A stretch of DNA of 21,306 bases, taken from positions 1 through 21,306 of the forward strand of contig CAAECF010000121.1 of the NCBI GenBank assembly GCA_900754275.1, read 5' to 3'. The notes beneath the pieces were generated by a model. That model made no database searches, was not told where the DNA came from, and worked only from the letters and a program-made list of their open reading frames with translations. The position numbers and the translations under genes are program-made. Below are positions 1 through 6,925 of the stretch, one piece after another. This stretch comes from an uncultured Collinsella sp. (GTDB lineage: Bacteria; Actinomycetota; Coriobacteriia; Coriobacteriales; Coriobacteriaceae). The number at the start of each line of letters is the position of its first letter. Position 1 is the stretch's first letter.

Positions 1-1
1 C

Positions 2-85
2 AAGGGCCGCACCTGCATCATCGGCGCCCTGGACAAGGCCGCCGAGACCATGGCCGGCCTCTCCGGTACCCGCATCCACGAGTAG
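2..85 (+). CDS. 3' end of an unrecognised protein (partial)
   Basis: The frame is open from the window edge to a TAG at 83-85 and gives 27 residues ending in ...AGLSGTRIHE. Almost every codon ends in G or C, the pattern seen in the confident genes of this window, and this sets it apart from the other two open frames. A terminator follows at 151-183, so this is probably the last gene of its transcript. The fragment is too short to name a family. Confidence 0.6.
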   Translation, partial: KGRTCIIGALDKAAETMAGLSGTRIHE

Positions 86-109
86 CCTCTACTCCATTGC
101 CTCTCTCGT

Positions 110-129
110 GGGCGCCGGGCAAGGCGCCC
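110..129 (+). other. Short intergenic hairpin
   Basis: GGGCGCC (110-116) and GGCGCCC (123-129) form a 7-bp perfect stem around a 6-nt loop, between the upstream stop codon and the terminator. It has no T-run, so it is not a terminator by itself. It may add mRNA 3'-end stability; that role is inferred. Confidence 0.4.
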
Positions 130-150
130 GCAAACTAGCCTCTCTTCATG

Positions 151-184
151 AGCCCCGCAGTCCGCTCCGACTGCGGGGCTTTTG
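151..184 (+). terminator. Rho-independent terminator of the upstream gene
   Basis: AGCCCCGCAGTC (151-162) pairs perfectly with GACTGCGGGGCT (169-180) around a 6-nt loop. The transcript continues into TTTT (180-183). The T-run lies only on the plus-strand side, so this terminates the gene ending at 85 and not the convergent peptidase gene. Confidence 0.85.
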
Positions 185-192
185 CTATTCAC

Positions 193-306
193 CTAGTCAT
201 AGGGCAACCCGGCACTTGGGGACGTTCCTTTCCTGCCGGCAGCTTGGGACGGCCCCTAAAGGCTGTCCCCAACGACCACTCATTTAAGTCTGTCCCCAAT
301 GACTAG
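193..306. repeat. REP/REPIN-like nested palindromic element
   Basis: The outer ends are CTAGTCAT (193-200) and ATGACTAG (299-306), a perfect inverted pair. Inside them lie TTGGGGAC (216-223) against GTCCCCAA (265-272, repeated at 292-299), then CCTTT/AAAGG (227-231 and 258-262), and in the centre the palindrome CTGCCGGCAG (233-242). This nested layout resembles intergenic palindromes mobilised by REP-associated tyrosine transposases; the family assignment is inferred from resemblance. No transposase gene is present in the window. The right end overlaps the stop codon of the minus-strand peptidase gene. Confidence 0.5.
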
Positions 307-1337
307 TAGTAGGCCCACATGGCTTCGACTTCGTTGAGGACCTCTACGACGCCCCAGCGGCGGGCGCTGCGGCTGGCCGAGTTGGGGTCGTAGACGCCAA
401 TCTGGTCGGCGTCGTCAATACCGTAAAGCACAATGTAGTGGCCCACGCTGGTAAAGGTGCCCGGCCGAACGGCGGCAATGACGGGCGCTCCCGAACGCAG
501 TGCCTGAGTCATCGATTCGCGATCGATATGGAGTTCCGTTCCGTTGAGTCCCAACTGCCACGCGCCGCTCGTCATAAACGACCATTCGGTTGCGCCGGTG
601 GGGGCGTAATTGCCCGCCTCGGAAAGCGCGCACATATCGACGGGGGTCATATTGGTGCGTCCCGTCTTAAAGATGTAGACCATGGTGAGGCACGTGGGCC
701 CGCAGGCATTTTGGCGGATGGTGCCGCCGGCGTAAGGCAGCTCCGACCACGCAGGGTCGATCTGATAGATATGGGGCATCGTGCCGGCTTGCCATTGCGA
801 GCGTGGGGTCGAAAAGGCGAAAGAATAACCGGGTGCGACGGGGGCCTTGAGCAGCTTGTCCTCGGCGGTGGGCTCGAGACCGGCCGACCCGTGGGACATA
901 CAGGAGCTCATAAGCACAAAGACCAGACAGGTAAGGATAGAGCACAGTGCGAGGCGAAGTCGACGAGCCGGCAGGGCGGGGGCATTCGCGTGCGATGTCG
1001 AGCGGTAGGGCTTGCCGTCGCGTCCGCCTTGGGGATGCGAAAAGAAGCGGTTGATATGGATGCCGGGCTGACGTGCGCCGTTGCGGCGCAGTTGCGGAAC
1101 CTCGGCCTGACGCTGTCGAGTGCGCGCGCCCAAGCGGCTATCTTGCTGCGCGCTTGTGCCCGTGCTCAGACGGCCACTCTGCCGTGTTCTGCTTGACTGC
1201 TGCCGAGACGAAGGCCTGGGTTGCTCTTGGAGGCGTTGCGGATTGCTGCTCGTGGCACTTCTGGGCGTAGGCGTGGTACGGCCAGCAAGGCGAACGCTTT
1301 GTCGCCGTTGATCACCGTCGTTGTATCCGTATGCCAT
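303..1337 (-). CDS. Membrane-anchored C39-like cysteine peptidase
   Basis: This 344-residue protein has three parts. Residues 1-126 are a disordered, Arg/Gln/Ser-rich basic stretch. Residues about 127-146 are one membrane segment, and the remainder is an extracytoplasmic C39-like peptidase domain. The papain-type active site is readable: C212 in NACGPTCL, H300 in VGHYIVLYG and D317 in VYDPNS, with Q192 upstream as a likely oxyanion residue. Proteins of this family cleave peptides or act on the cell wall; the substrate here is unknown. The orientation predicted is N-terminus in, catalytic domain out. A Shine-Dalgarno AAGGCGG lies 5 nt before the ATG at 1337. The gene is alone on the minus strand and diverges from the permease gene. 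No ABC transporter with an N-terminal C39 domain or peptide precursor is next to it, so a bacteriocin-processing role is not supported. Confidence 0.8.
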   Translation of the reverse strand: MAYGYNDGDQRRQSVRLAGRTTPTPRSATSSNPQRLQEQPRPSSRQQSSRTRQSGRLSTGTSAQQDSRLGARTRQRQAEVPQLRRNGARQPGIHINRFFSHPQGGRDGKPYRSTSHANAPALPARRLRLALCSILTCLVFVLMSSCMSHGSAGLEPTAEDKLLKAPVAPGYSFAFSTPRSQWQAGTMPHIYQIDPAWSELPYAGGTIRQNACGPTCLTMVYIFKTGRTNMTPVDMCALSEAGNYAPTGATEWSFMTSGAWQLGLNGTELHIDRESMTQALRSGAPVIAAVRPGTFTSVGHYIVLYGIDDADQIGVYDPNSASRSARRWGVVEVLNEVEAMWAYY

Positions 1338-1697
1338 TCGTACCGCCTTGTCTCATGTATAACCTGTCCATCCTACAAAAAAGATGTGCAACAAATGGGT
1401 CTGCGCGTCAAAAGCTCGGTAAACGGTACGAAAGGCGCAAAACACACGGCCTCAAAAACATCTCTATATGCGTCCGATGAGCGTACGCCCGTCGGACGGG
1501 CGGCAACAATGGGCGGCAAACCGTGCCGTTCGTCCCAAAAACGGCGCCGCTCGTTTTGCAGTTCTGCCTTCGGTCGAGCTACAAGCGGAGCTGCTGCGCC
1601 AAGGCCGTATCTTAAAGCCACGAAATAAAAGAGCGCGGCAAAACAGACCGCGCAAGGGGTGACGTCAAGGGGCGTCAAAAAGGAAAGGAGGGGAACA
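1338..1697. promoter_or_regulatory. Divergent intergenic region with several hairpins
   Basis: This 360-bp gap separates two divergent genes and shows no coding signal. It contains the interrupted palindrome CCCGTC-G-GACGGG (1488-1500), whose second half can alternatively pair as CGTCCGA (1471-1477) with TCGGACG (1492-1498). It also has an AAAACG/CGTTTT hairpin (1538-1557) and a GCGCGG/CCGCGC hairpin (1633-1653). On the minus strand the last is followed by a T-rich tail and could terminate antisense transcription. Near-direct repeats beginning CAAGGGG lie at 1653 and 1666, just upstream of the permease ribosome-binding site. I found no convincing -35/-10 pair. A structured leader or operator region for the permease operon is an inference. 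Confidence 0.4.
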
Positions 1698-3149
1698 ATG
1701 GCGGACAAGAACGCAGAAGTTGCAGTCGAGGATAACGGCGGCATGAAGAAAACGCTTTCGCTCTGGAACTTCTTCACCATCGGTTTCGGTGCCATCATCG
1801 GTACCGGTTGGGTTCTGCAGGTCGGCGACTGGATGGTCGTGGGCGGCGGTCCCGTTCCCGCTATGATCGCATTCCTCTTGGGTGCAATCTTCCTCGTGCC
1901 CGTCGGAGCTGTTTTCGGTGAGCTCACGGCTGCTATCCCCATCTCGGGCGGCATCGTCGAGTATGTCGATCGTAGCTTTGGCCGTACGCTGAGCTACATC
2001 ACCGGTTGGCTTTTGGCCCTGGGCAACGGTATCCTGTGCCCGTGGGAGGCCATCGCCATTTCGACCCTCGTGTCCGAGATGTTCGGCAGCCTGCCCGGTC
2101 TTGAGTGGCTGCGCGCCGTCAAGCTCTACACCATCCTGGGCGCCGACGTTTACCTGTTCCCGACGCTGATCGCGCTCGGCTTCGCAGCCTACGTCATCTT
2201 CCTCAACTTCCGCGGCGCCAGCTCGGCCGCCAAGCTCCAGGCCTTCCTGACCAAGGCTCTGCTCTGCGGCATGCTGCTCGCCATGGGCGTCTCGCTGTTC
2301 ACCGGCTCGCCGGACAATGCCATGCCCGTGTTCTCCCAGGTCACCGGCGCTGGCGGCGGCAAGGCCGCTACCGAGGGCGCCAGCCTGTTCGCCGGCATCG
2401 TGTCGGTCCTGGTTCTGACCCCGTTCTTCTACGCCGGTTTCGACACCATTCCTCAGCAGGCTGAGGAAGCAGCCGAGGGCCTCAACTGGAACAAGTTCGG
2501 CAAGATCATCTCCCTGGCCCTGCTGGCCGCCGGCGGCTTCTACATGGTCTGCATCTACTCGTTCGGCACCATCCTCGACTGGCATGAGTTTGTTAAGAGC
2601 CCGGTTCCCGCGCTTGCCTGCCTCAAGGGTATCAACATGCTCCTGTACCTGGCCATGCTCGTCATCGCCACGCTTGGACCCATGGGCCCGATGAACTCCT
2701 TCTACGGCGCCACGAGCCGCATCATGCTCGCCATGGGCCGCAAGGGCCAACTGCCCGAGAAGTTCGCCGAGGTCGACCCCAAGTCCGGCGCTCCCAAGCT
2801 CGCCTGCGTCGTTCTGGGCGTTATCACCGTCATCGGTCCGTTCCTGGGCAAGAACATGCTCATCCCTCTGACCAACGTGTCGGCTCTCGCCTTCATCTTC
2901 TCCTGCGGTATGGTCGCCCTCGCCTGCCTGCGCATGCGCTTCACCGAGCCCGACCTGCCTCGTCCCTACGAGGTGCCCGGCGGCAAGTTTGGCATCGGCC
3001 TCGCTATCGCTGCCTGCGCCATCATCATCGGCCTTCTCGTGATTCCGTTCTCTCCCGCCTCCCTCAACATGGTGGAGTGGAGCATCGTGATCGGCTGGTT
3101 GGCTATTGGTCTGGCCCTCATGGCTTTCACCAATTCCCGCAAAAAGTAA
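1698..3149 (+). CDS. APC-family amino acid permease
   Basis: The protein has 483 residues and about twelve hydrophobic segments, the usual size for the amino acid-polyamine-organocation family. These are secondary transporters that import amino acids or amines, or exchange them, with protons or Na+. The unwound first membrane helix carries the family's small-residue motif GAIIGTG (residues 31-37). The later segment AEVDPKSGAPKLA is the typical cytoplasmic loop before TM9. ATG at 1698 is chosen because AAAGGAGGGG lies just upstream; an in-frame start at 1659 would lack a good site. An amidohydrolase gene follows on the same strand after 131 bp, suggesting uptake followed by hydrolysis of the same compound. 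Substrate cannot be read from the sequence. Confidence 0.9.
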   Translation: MADKNAEVAVEDNGGMKKTLSLWNFFTIGFGAIIGTGWVLQVGDWMVVGGGPVPAMIAFLLGAIFLVPVGAVFGELTAAIPISGGIVEYVDRSFGRTLSYITGWLLALGNGILCPWEAIAISTLVSEMFGSLPGLEWLRAVKLYTILGADVYLFPTLIALGFAAYVIFLNFRGASSAAKLQAFLTKALLCGMLLAMGVSLFTGSPDNAMPVFSQVTGAGGGKAATEGASLFAGIVSVLVLTPFFYAGFDTIPQQAEEAAEGLNWNKFGKIISLALLAAGGFYMVCIYSFGTILDWHEFVKSPVPALACLKGINMLLYLAMLVIATLGPMGPMNSFYGATSRIMLAMGRKGQLPEKFAEVDPKSGAPKLACVVLGVITVIGPFLGKNMLIPLTNVSALAFIFSCGMVALACLRMRFTEPDLPRPYEVPGGKFGIGLAIAACAIIIGLLVIPFSPASLNMVEWSIVIGWLAIGLALMAFTNSRKK

Positions 3150-3155
3150 CGCCTA

Positions 3156-3252
3156 GCCGGGGCGGATCGGGTGCGCGGGGCCCTCTCTCCCGCGCGCCGA
3201 ACCCGGCACCACTTGGGTAGCTTTGTGAGGCCTTAACCCAACACGGCCTCGC
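3156..3252 (+). other. Two intercistronic hairpins between permease and amidohydrolase
   Basis: A long imperfect hairpin is built from GCCGGG (3156-3161) with CCCGGC (3202-3207) outside and GCGCGGG (3173-3179) with CCCGCGC (3189-3195) inside. A second has GAGGCC (3227-3232) with GGCCTC (3245-3250). Neither is followed by a T-run, so transcription probably continues into the amidohydrolase gene. Such structures often set mRNA stability and the ratio between cistrons. A weak internal promoter (TTAACC at 3233, TATATG at 3257, 18-bp spacing) is possible. Confidence 0.45.
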
Positions 3253-3280
3253 CCACTATATGGATCCATAAGGAGGAACC

Positions 3281-4558
3281 ATGTCCACTAAGTATGCAAT
3301 CGTTGGCGGCAAGCTCATCGACGGTACCGGTGCCGAGCCGGTCGAGAACTCCCTCGTTCTCGTCGACGACAACGGCAAGATCGAGTACGCCGGCGCTATG
3401 CGGGACCTTCCCGAGGGCGTTGAGGTCATCGACGCCGCCGGCAAGACCGTCCTTCCCGGCCTGATCGACACCCACCTGCACTTCTCGGGCAACCTGACCG
3501 ACGATGACACCGATTGGGTCATGCAGCCGCTCCTCGAGAAGCAGGCCGTCGCCGTCAAGCAGGCCTACGACTGCCTCACCCACGGCCTCACCACCGTCTG
3601 CGAAATCGGCCGCTTTGGTATCCAGATCCGTGACTGCATCGACAAGGGCGTCTTTAAGGGCCCGCGCGTTCTGGCCACCGGCCTCGGCTTCTGCCGCGTT
3701 GCCGGCCACGGTGACTCCCACCACTGCACCCAGGAGCTCAACAAGGAATCCCATCCCTGGGGCGACCAGGTCGACGGTCCTTGGGATCTGCGCAAGGCCG
3801 TCCGTCGTCGCCTGCGCGAGAACCCCGATGCCATCAAGATCTGGGCTACCGGTGGCGGCATCTGGCGCTGGGACTCCGGTCGCGACCAGCACTACTGCTC
3901 CGAGGAGATCCAGGCCGTGGTCGACGAGGCAAAGATGGTCGGCATCCCCGTGTGGAGCCACTGCTACAACAACCACGCCGCTGCCTACGATTCCGTTCGC
4001 TTTGGCTGCGAGCAGCTGATTCACGGTTTCGATATCGATGAGCGCACCATGGACCTCATGGCCGAGCAGGGCACCTTCTTCACCCCGACGATCGCCTTCC
4101 TGCCCACCTGGTACGCCACCTATCCGCCCGTCTACGTCCCCGAGCTGCACGACAAGTACGAGGGCACCCTGGTCGAGAAGGAGCTGCAGCGCAACTACGA
4201 CTGCCTGCGCGAGGCCAAGAAGCGCGGCGTCGTCATGACGATCGGCTCCGACTCCTTCTCCTTCGTCACCCCGTACGGCACCTGCTCCATCGAGGAGATG
4301 TACGAGTTCGTCGACAAGATCGGCTTCACCCCGGTCGAGACCATCACCTGCGCCACCCTCAACGGTGCCAAGATGTGCCACATCGAGGACGAGACCGGTT
4401 CTATCGAGGCCGGCAAGTGCGCCGACCTGCTGGTCGTCAACGGTGACGTCGCCGCCGACATCCACGTGCTCAACACCGACAACATGGACGTTATCATGAA
4501 GGACGGCTGGATCGTCGAGGCGGGCACCTTTGGCGAGGCCAACAAATACAGTGCCTAA
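3281..4558 (+). CDS. Metal-dependent amidohydrolase (imidazolonepropionase/Xaa-Pro dipeptidase-like)
   Basis: This 425-residue amidohydrolase-superfamily enzyme has a TIM barrel with N- and C-terminal beta-sandwich pieces. Metal ligands are readable in order: H65 and H67 in GLIDTHLHFSG, K186 in IKIWATGGG (the position of the carboxylated lysine), H227 in VWSHCYNN, H248 in LIHGFDI and D324 in TIGSDSFS. The lysine in an IK..ATGG motif points to the binuclear subgroup that contains prolidase-like carboxypeptidases acting on N-acyl or dipeptide substrates. True imidazolonepropionases look similar but normally sit in a histidine-degradation cluster, which is absent. The Shine-Dalgarno AAGGAGG lies 7 nt before the ATG. 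The permease gene upstream suggests an imported amide or dipeptide. No signal peptide is seen, so it is cytoplasmic. The exact substrate is unknown. Confidence 0.88.
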   Translation: MSTKYAIVGGKLIDGTGAEPVENSLVLVDDNGKIEYAGAMRDLPEGVEVIDAAGKTVLPGLIDTHLHFSGNLTDDDTDWVMQPLLEKQAVAVKQAYDCLTHGLTTVCEIGRFGIQIRDCIDKGVFKGPRVLATGLGFCRVAGHGDSHHCTQELNKESHPWGDQVDGPWDLRKAVRRRLRENPDAIKIWATGGGIWRWDSGRDQHYCSEEIQAVVDEAKMVGIPVWSHCYNNHAAAYDSVRFGCEQLIHGFDIDERTMDLMAEQGTFFTPTIAFLPTWYATYPPVYVPELHDKYEGTLVEKELQRNYDCLREAKKRGVVMTIGSDSFSFVTPYGTCSIEEMYEFVDKIGFTPVETITCATLNGAKMCHIEDETGSIEAGKCADLLVVNGDVAADIHVLNTDNMDVIMKDGWIVEAGTFGEANKYSA

Positions 4559-4599
4559 ACTACCGTTCATCGACGACTGGATGTAAAACACAGTATTTG

Positions 4600-4614
4600 A
4601 TTGCATAATGCAAT
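4600..4614. promoter_or_regulatory. Perfect palindrome, possible operator or -10 region
   Basis: ATTGCAT-A-ATGCAAT is a perfect inverted repeat with 7-bp arms. It embeds CATAAT, a plausible -10 hexamer, and ends two bases before the terminator stem. A dimeric regulator site is an inference. Upstream, ACCGTTCAT (4562-4570) fits the 9-bp half-site consensus described for LytTR regulators, but no correctly spaced second half is visible. Confidence 0.35.
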
Positions 4615-4616
4615 GG

Positions 4617-4643
4617 AGAGGGTCGCTTGCGGCCCTCTTTATT
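4617..4643 (+). terminator. Terminator after the amidohydrolase gene
   Basis: AGAGGGTC (4617-4624) pairs with GGCCCTCT (4631-4638), including one G-U pair, around a GCTTGC loop and runs into TTTATT. It lies 33 bp before the kinase start. It therefore either ends the permease-amidohydrolase operon or attenuates readthrough into the kinase gene. Confidence 0.75.
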
Positions 4644-4675
4644 GCTATGGGTGCGATAGATAAAAGGGGATGACG

Positions 4676-6061
4676 GTGGATTTAAACAGGCTGATTCTGG
4701 GCAAGAGCTACAACTCTACCAAGGTCTTTCGTACGGCCCAGCATGTGGTCCAGGCCATCCTGCTCGGTGTTGTCGTTCCGGCGCTTATCCTGCTGCTTAT
4801 CTGGGATTTAACCGATAATCCCAATCCCGTTCCGGGCGTTGTCGTTATTGCCGGCATGGTCATGCTGTGCTTCTTTTTCTCGTATGTCTTTGTGGTCCCC
4901 GACGACCTCACATCGAGCGCAACCGACCGTACGCTCGCCATCGCATCAAAAATATTCGCCTACACGTCGCGCGGCCTTACGCCCGAAGCGGCCCTGGGCG
5001 CCTCTAAAATCATCCTGTCCGAGACCATCGCCTCTGCCATCTGCTTTACCGATGGCAAACAGGTGTTGGCAAGCTGGGGCGAGGACTCGGCAAAGTGCCC
5101 CGCCGGCACCCCGGTCGTGCTCAAGACCACGCTCAGTGTGATTGAGACGGGCGAGCAGAGCGTGTTTTCGCGTGACACCTCCAATGAGACGGGCGGCTAT
5201 TTTCCCCGCCTGCGCGCCGGCATTGTCGCGCCTCTTACCGTGCGCGGGCATTGCGTGGGCACACTCGAGCTGTACTATCCCCGCCTGAGCAGCATCGATA
5301 TGCGCCAGACGGCGTTGGCCTCGGGCTTTGCCGATCTCATCTCCACGCAGCTCGCGAGCTTTGAGCTCGAGCGCCAGGACGAGCTCACGGCCCGTGTTGA
5401 GCTTCGTGCCCTGCAGTCGCAGGTCGACCCGCATTTTCTGTTTAACACCATTAGCACGATCGTGTCGCTCGTTCGAACCGAGCCCGACAAGGCGCGATCG
5501 CTGCTGATCGACTTTTCCAATTACTATCGTCAGACGCTTTCTGACTCCGATACGCTCACCGCGCTCGAGCACGAGGTGGAACAGGGCACTCGTTATATCA
5601 ATCTTATGCAGGCCCGGTATGGCGACGGCCGTCTGCGCGTTTCGGTCGACATCGACTTTGAGGTGCGCGACAGTCTGGTACCGCCGTTTATCTTGCAGCC
5701 GCTGCTCGAAAACTGCATCAAGCATGCGCAGCGCGAGATCGAGCCGCTTTCTATTCGTGTTAGGGCTTTCGAGACCGATGACGGCTTGGAGATCATCGTC
5801 GAAGACGACGGCATCGGAATGAGCGAAGAAGTCTGCGCGCATCTGTTTGAGCAGCATCGCCGAGAGGAGCCCGAGAGCATTACCGCCGACGGCTCCGTCA
5901 AGCGAGGTTGCGGCCTGGCGCTCTTCAACGTGCTTCAGCGCATCCATTTCTTTTACGGAGAAGATTCTGGCATGCGCGTGAAGTCCCAGGAGGGCGTGGG
6001 AACGCAGGTCATCGTTGAGTTGAACGGCGAGCCACATGAGCCGGCGCCGCTAATGGTGTAG
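4676..6061 (+). CDS. LytS-type sensor histidine kinase (first copy)
   Basis: The 461-residue protein has two N-terminal membrane helices (about 19-43 and 54-74), a GAF-like sensory region (about 90-225), a His_kinase domain and an HATPase_c domain. The phospho-acceptor is H253 in QVDPHFLFNT, the hallmark of the LytS/YehU class. ATP-binding motifs are N346 in LLENCIKHA, DDGIGM (377-382) and GCGLALFN (411-418). It would phosphorylate the LytTR regulator encoded 38 bp downstream. GTG at 4676 is preferred because AAAAGGGG ends 6 nt before it; the ATG at 4670 directly abuts that site. The ligand is unknown. Position after a permease-hydrolase operon recalls E. coli BtsS/YpdA-type kinases that sense a nutrient and control a transporter, which is an inference by analogy. 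It is paralogous to the kinase at 10587. Confidence 0.9.
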   Translation: MDLNRLILGKSYNSTKVFRTAQHVVQAILLGVVVPALILLLIWDLTDNPNPVPGVVVIAGMVMLCFFFSYVFVVPDDLTSSATDRTLAIASKIFAYTSRGLTPEAALGASKIILSETIASAICFTDGKQVLASWGEDSAKCPAGTPVVLKTTLSVIETGEQSVFSRDTSNETGGYFPRLRAGIVAPLTVRGHCVGTLELYYPRLSSIDMRQTALASGFADLISTQLASFELERQDELTARVELRALQSQVDPHFLFNTISTIVSLVRTEPDKARSLLIDFSNYYRQTLSDSDTLTALEHEVEQGTRYINLMQARYGDGRLRVSVDIDFEVRDSLVPPFILQPLLENCIKHAQREIEPLSIRVRAFETDDGLEIIVEDDGIGMSEEVCAHLFEQHRREEPESITADGSVKRGCGLALFNVLQRIHFFYGEDSGMRVKSQEGVGTQVIVELNGEPHEPAPLMV

Positions 6062-6099
6062 CGCGCGGTTGGATTGAGAGAAAAAGAGGGGAAGCGCAT

Positions 6100-6834
6100 A
6101 TGTCCGAAGGCTGGAACATCCTGGTGGTTGATGACGAGCCCCCAATTAGGGCTGAGCTACGCTATCTGTTGGAAAAGGATACGCGTGTGGGTCAGATTGC
6201 CGAGGCGGGCAATGTCACCGAAGCCGTGGAGTCGATTCTGTCGAACAAGCCCGACGTGCTGTTTTTAGACATTACCATGCCCGGTCGCTCGGGAATTGAG
6301 CTTGCCGAGACGCTGCAGAACCTAAAGACGCCGCCGGTCGTGGTGTTTGTGACGGCATTTGCCGAGTATGCGGCCGATGCCTATAACCTCGATGCTGTCG
6401 ATTACATCGTCAAACCGGTCGAGGATGCCCGCTTGTCAAAGGCGCTCGACAAGATCGAGACTGCCCTGGGCGCTCGCCGTGTCGTCCATGCTCCGCGCCA
6501 GCCTTTGCGCCTGACGGTGGATCGCGGGGGCAAAAGGGTGTTCATTCCCGTGGCGGATGTCTGCTACTTTGAGGCGCGCGCCGATTTTTGCAACGCCGTC
6601 TGCGCCGAGGGGACGTACCTGATCAATGAGTCGATTTCCTCGCTCGAGCGTCGCCTGGCCTCCGAGGGCTTTATCCGCGTCCACCGCAGCTATCTGGTTA
6701 ATTTGGAAGACGTGCATAATGTCGAGATCGGCTCCACGGGCCTGATGGAGCTCAGGCTCGACCGTGTGAGCTCAACGGTGCCCGTGTCCCGCCGTCGCGC
6801 TGCCGAGGTCAAATCGCACTTGGGGCTTGCGTAA
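6100..6834 (+). CDS. LytTR-family response regulator (first copy)
   Basis: This 244-residue regulator has a receiver domain followed by a LytTR DNA-binding domain. Receiver residues are D11/D12 in VVDDEP, phospho-acceptor D57 in LFLDITMPG, T85 in FVTAFAEYA and K105 in VDYIVKPVED. The LytTR domain runs from about 137 to 240 and includes FIRVHRSYLVN and VPVSRRRAAEVK, typical of this fold. GAGGGG lies 8 nt before the ATG. It follows the kinase gene after 38 bp and almost certainly forms its partner. LytTR regulators bind pairs of 9-bp direct repeats; likely targets are neighbouring transporter or envelope genes, which cannot be confirmed here. No clear terminator follows. Confidence 0.93.
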   Translation: MSEGWNILVVDDEPPIRAELRYLLEKDTRVGQIAEAGNVTEAVESILSNKPDVLFLDITMPGRSGIELAETLQNLKTPPVVVFVTAFAEYAADAYNLDAVDYIVKPVEDARLSKALDKIETALGARRVVHAPRQPLRLTVDRGGKRVFIPVADVCYFEARADFCNAVCAEGTYLINESISSLERRLASEGFIRVHRSYLVNLEDVHNVEIGSTGLMELRLDRVSSTVPVSRRRAAEVKSHLGLA

Positions 6835-6866
6835 GGGTCGGTGTGCCATCGTTTGCCGTTACAGGT

Positions 6867-6893
6867 TTGGCATGACTGCGCGGTGGGCATAAT
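6867..6893 (+). promoter_or_regulatory. Possible promoter of the phospholipase-like gene
   Basis: TTGGCA (6867-6872) and CATAAT (6888-6893) are separated by 15 bp, slightly short. They lie 33 bp before the start codon at 6926, and GAAAGGA serves as ribosome-binding site. The call rests on hexamer resemblance only. Confidence 0.35.
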
Positions 6894-6925
6894 GGATTGC
6901 ATCGAATGAAATCGAAAGGATTATT

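Noticed and set aside
897..960. Lipoprotein signal (MSSC) in the C39-like peptidase
   Set aside because: The cysteine follows a 126-residue polar N-terminus and the -3 position is not a typical lipobox; a type II membrane anchor explains it better.
438..1196. A 252-residue plus-strand open frame opposite the C39-like peptidase
   Set aside because: It lacks any recognisable domain, while the minus strand shows an ordered Cys-His-Asp active site and a good ribosome-binding site.
3281..4558. Imidazolonepropionase (hutI)
   Set aside because: The fold matches, but no other histidine-degradation genes are near and the carboxylated-lysine motif points to the binuclear prolidase-like subgroup.
3233..4606. 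A 457-residue minus-strand open frame opposite the amidohydrolase
   Set aside because: Val/Asp/Gly-rich composition is the reverse complement of GC-biased codons, and the plus strand encodes a complete enzyme with all metal ligands.
4946..6037. A 363-residue minus-strand open frame opposite the first kinase
   Set aside because: It has no ribosome-binding site or domain, and the opposite strand carries all histidine kinase motifs.
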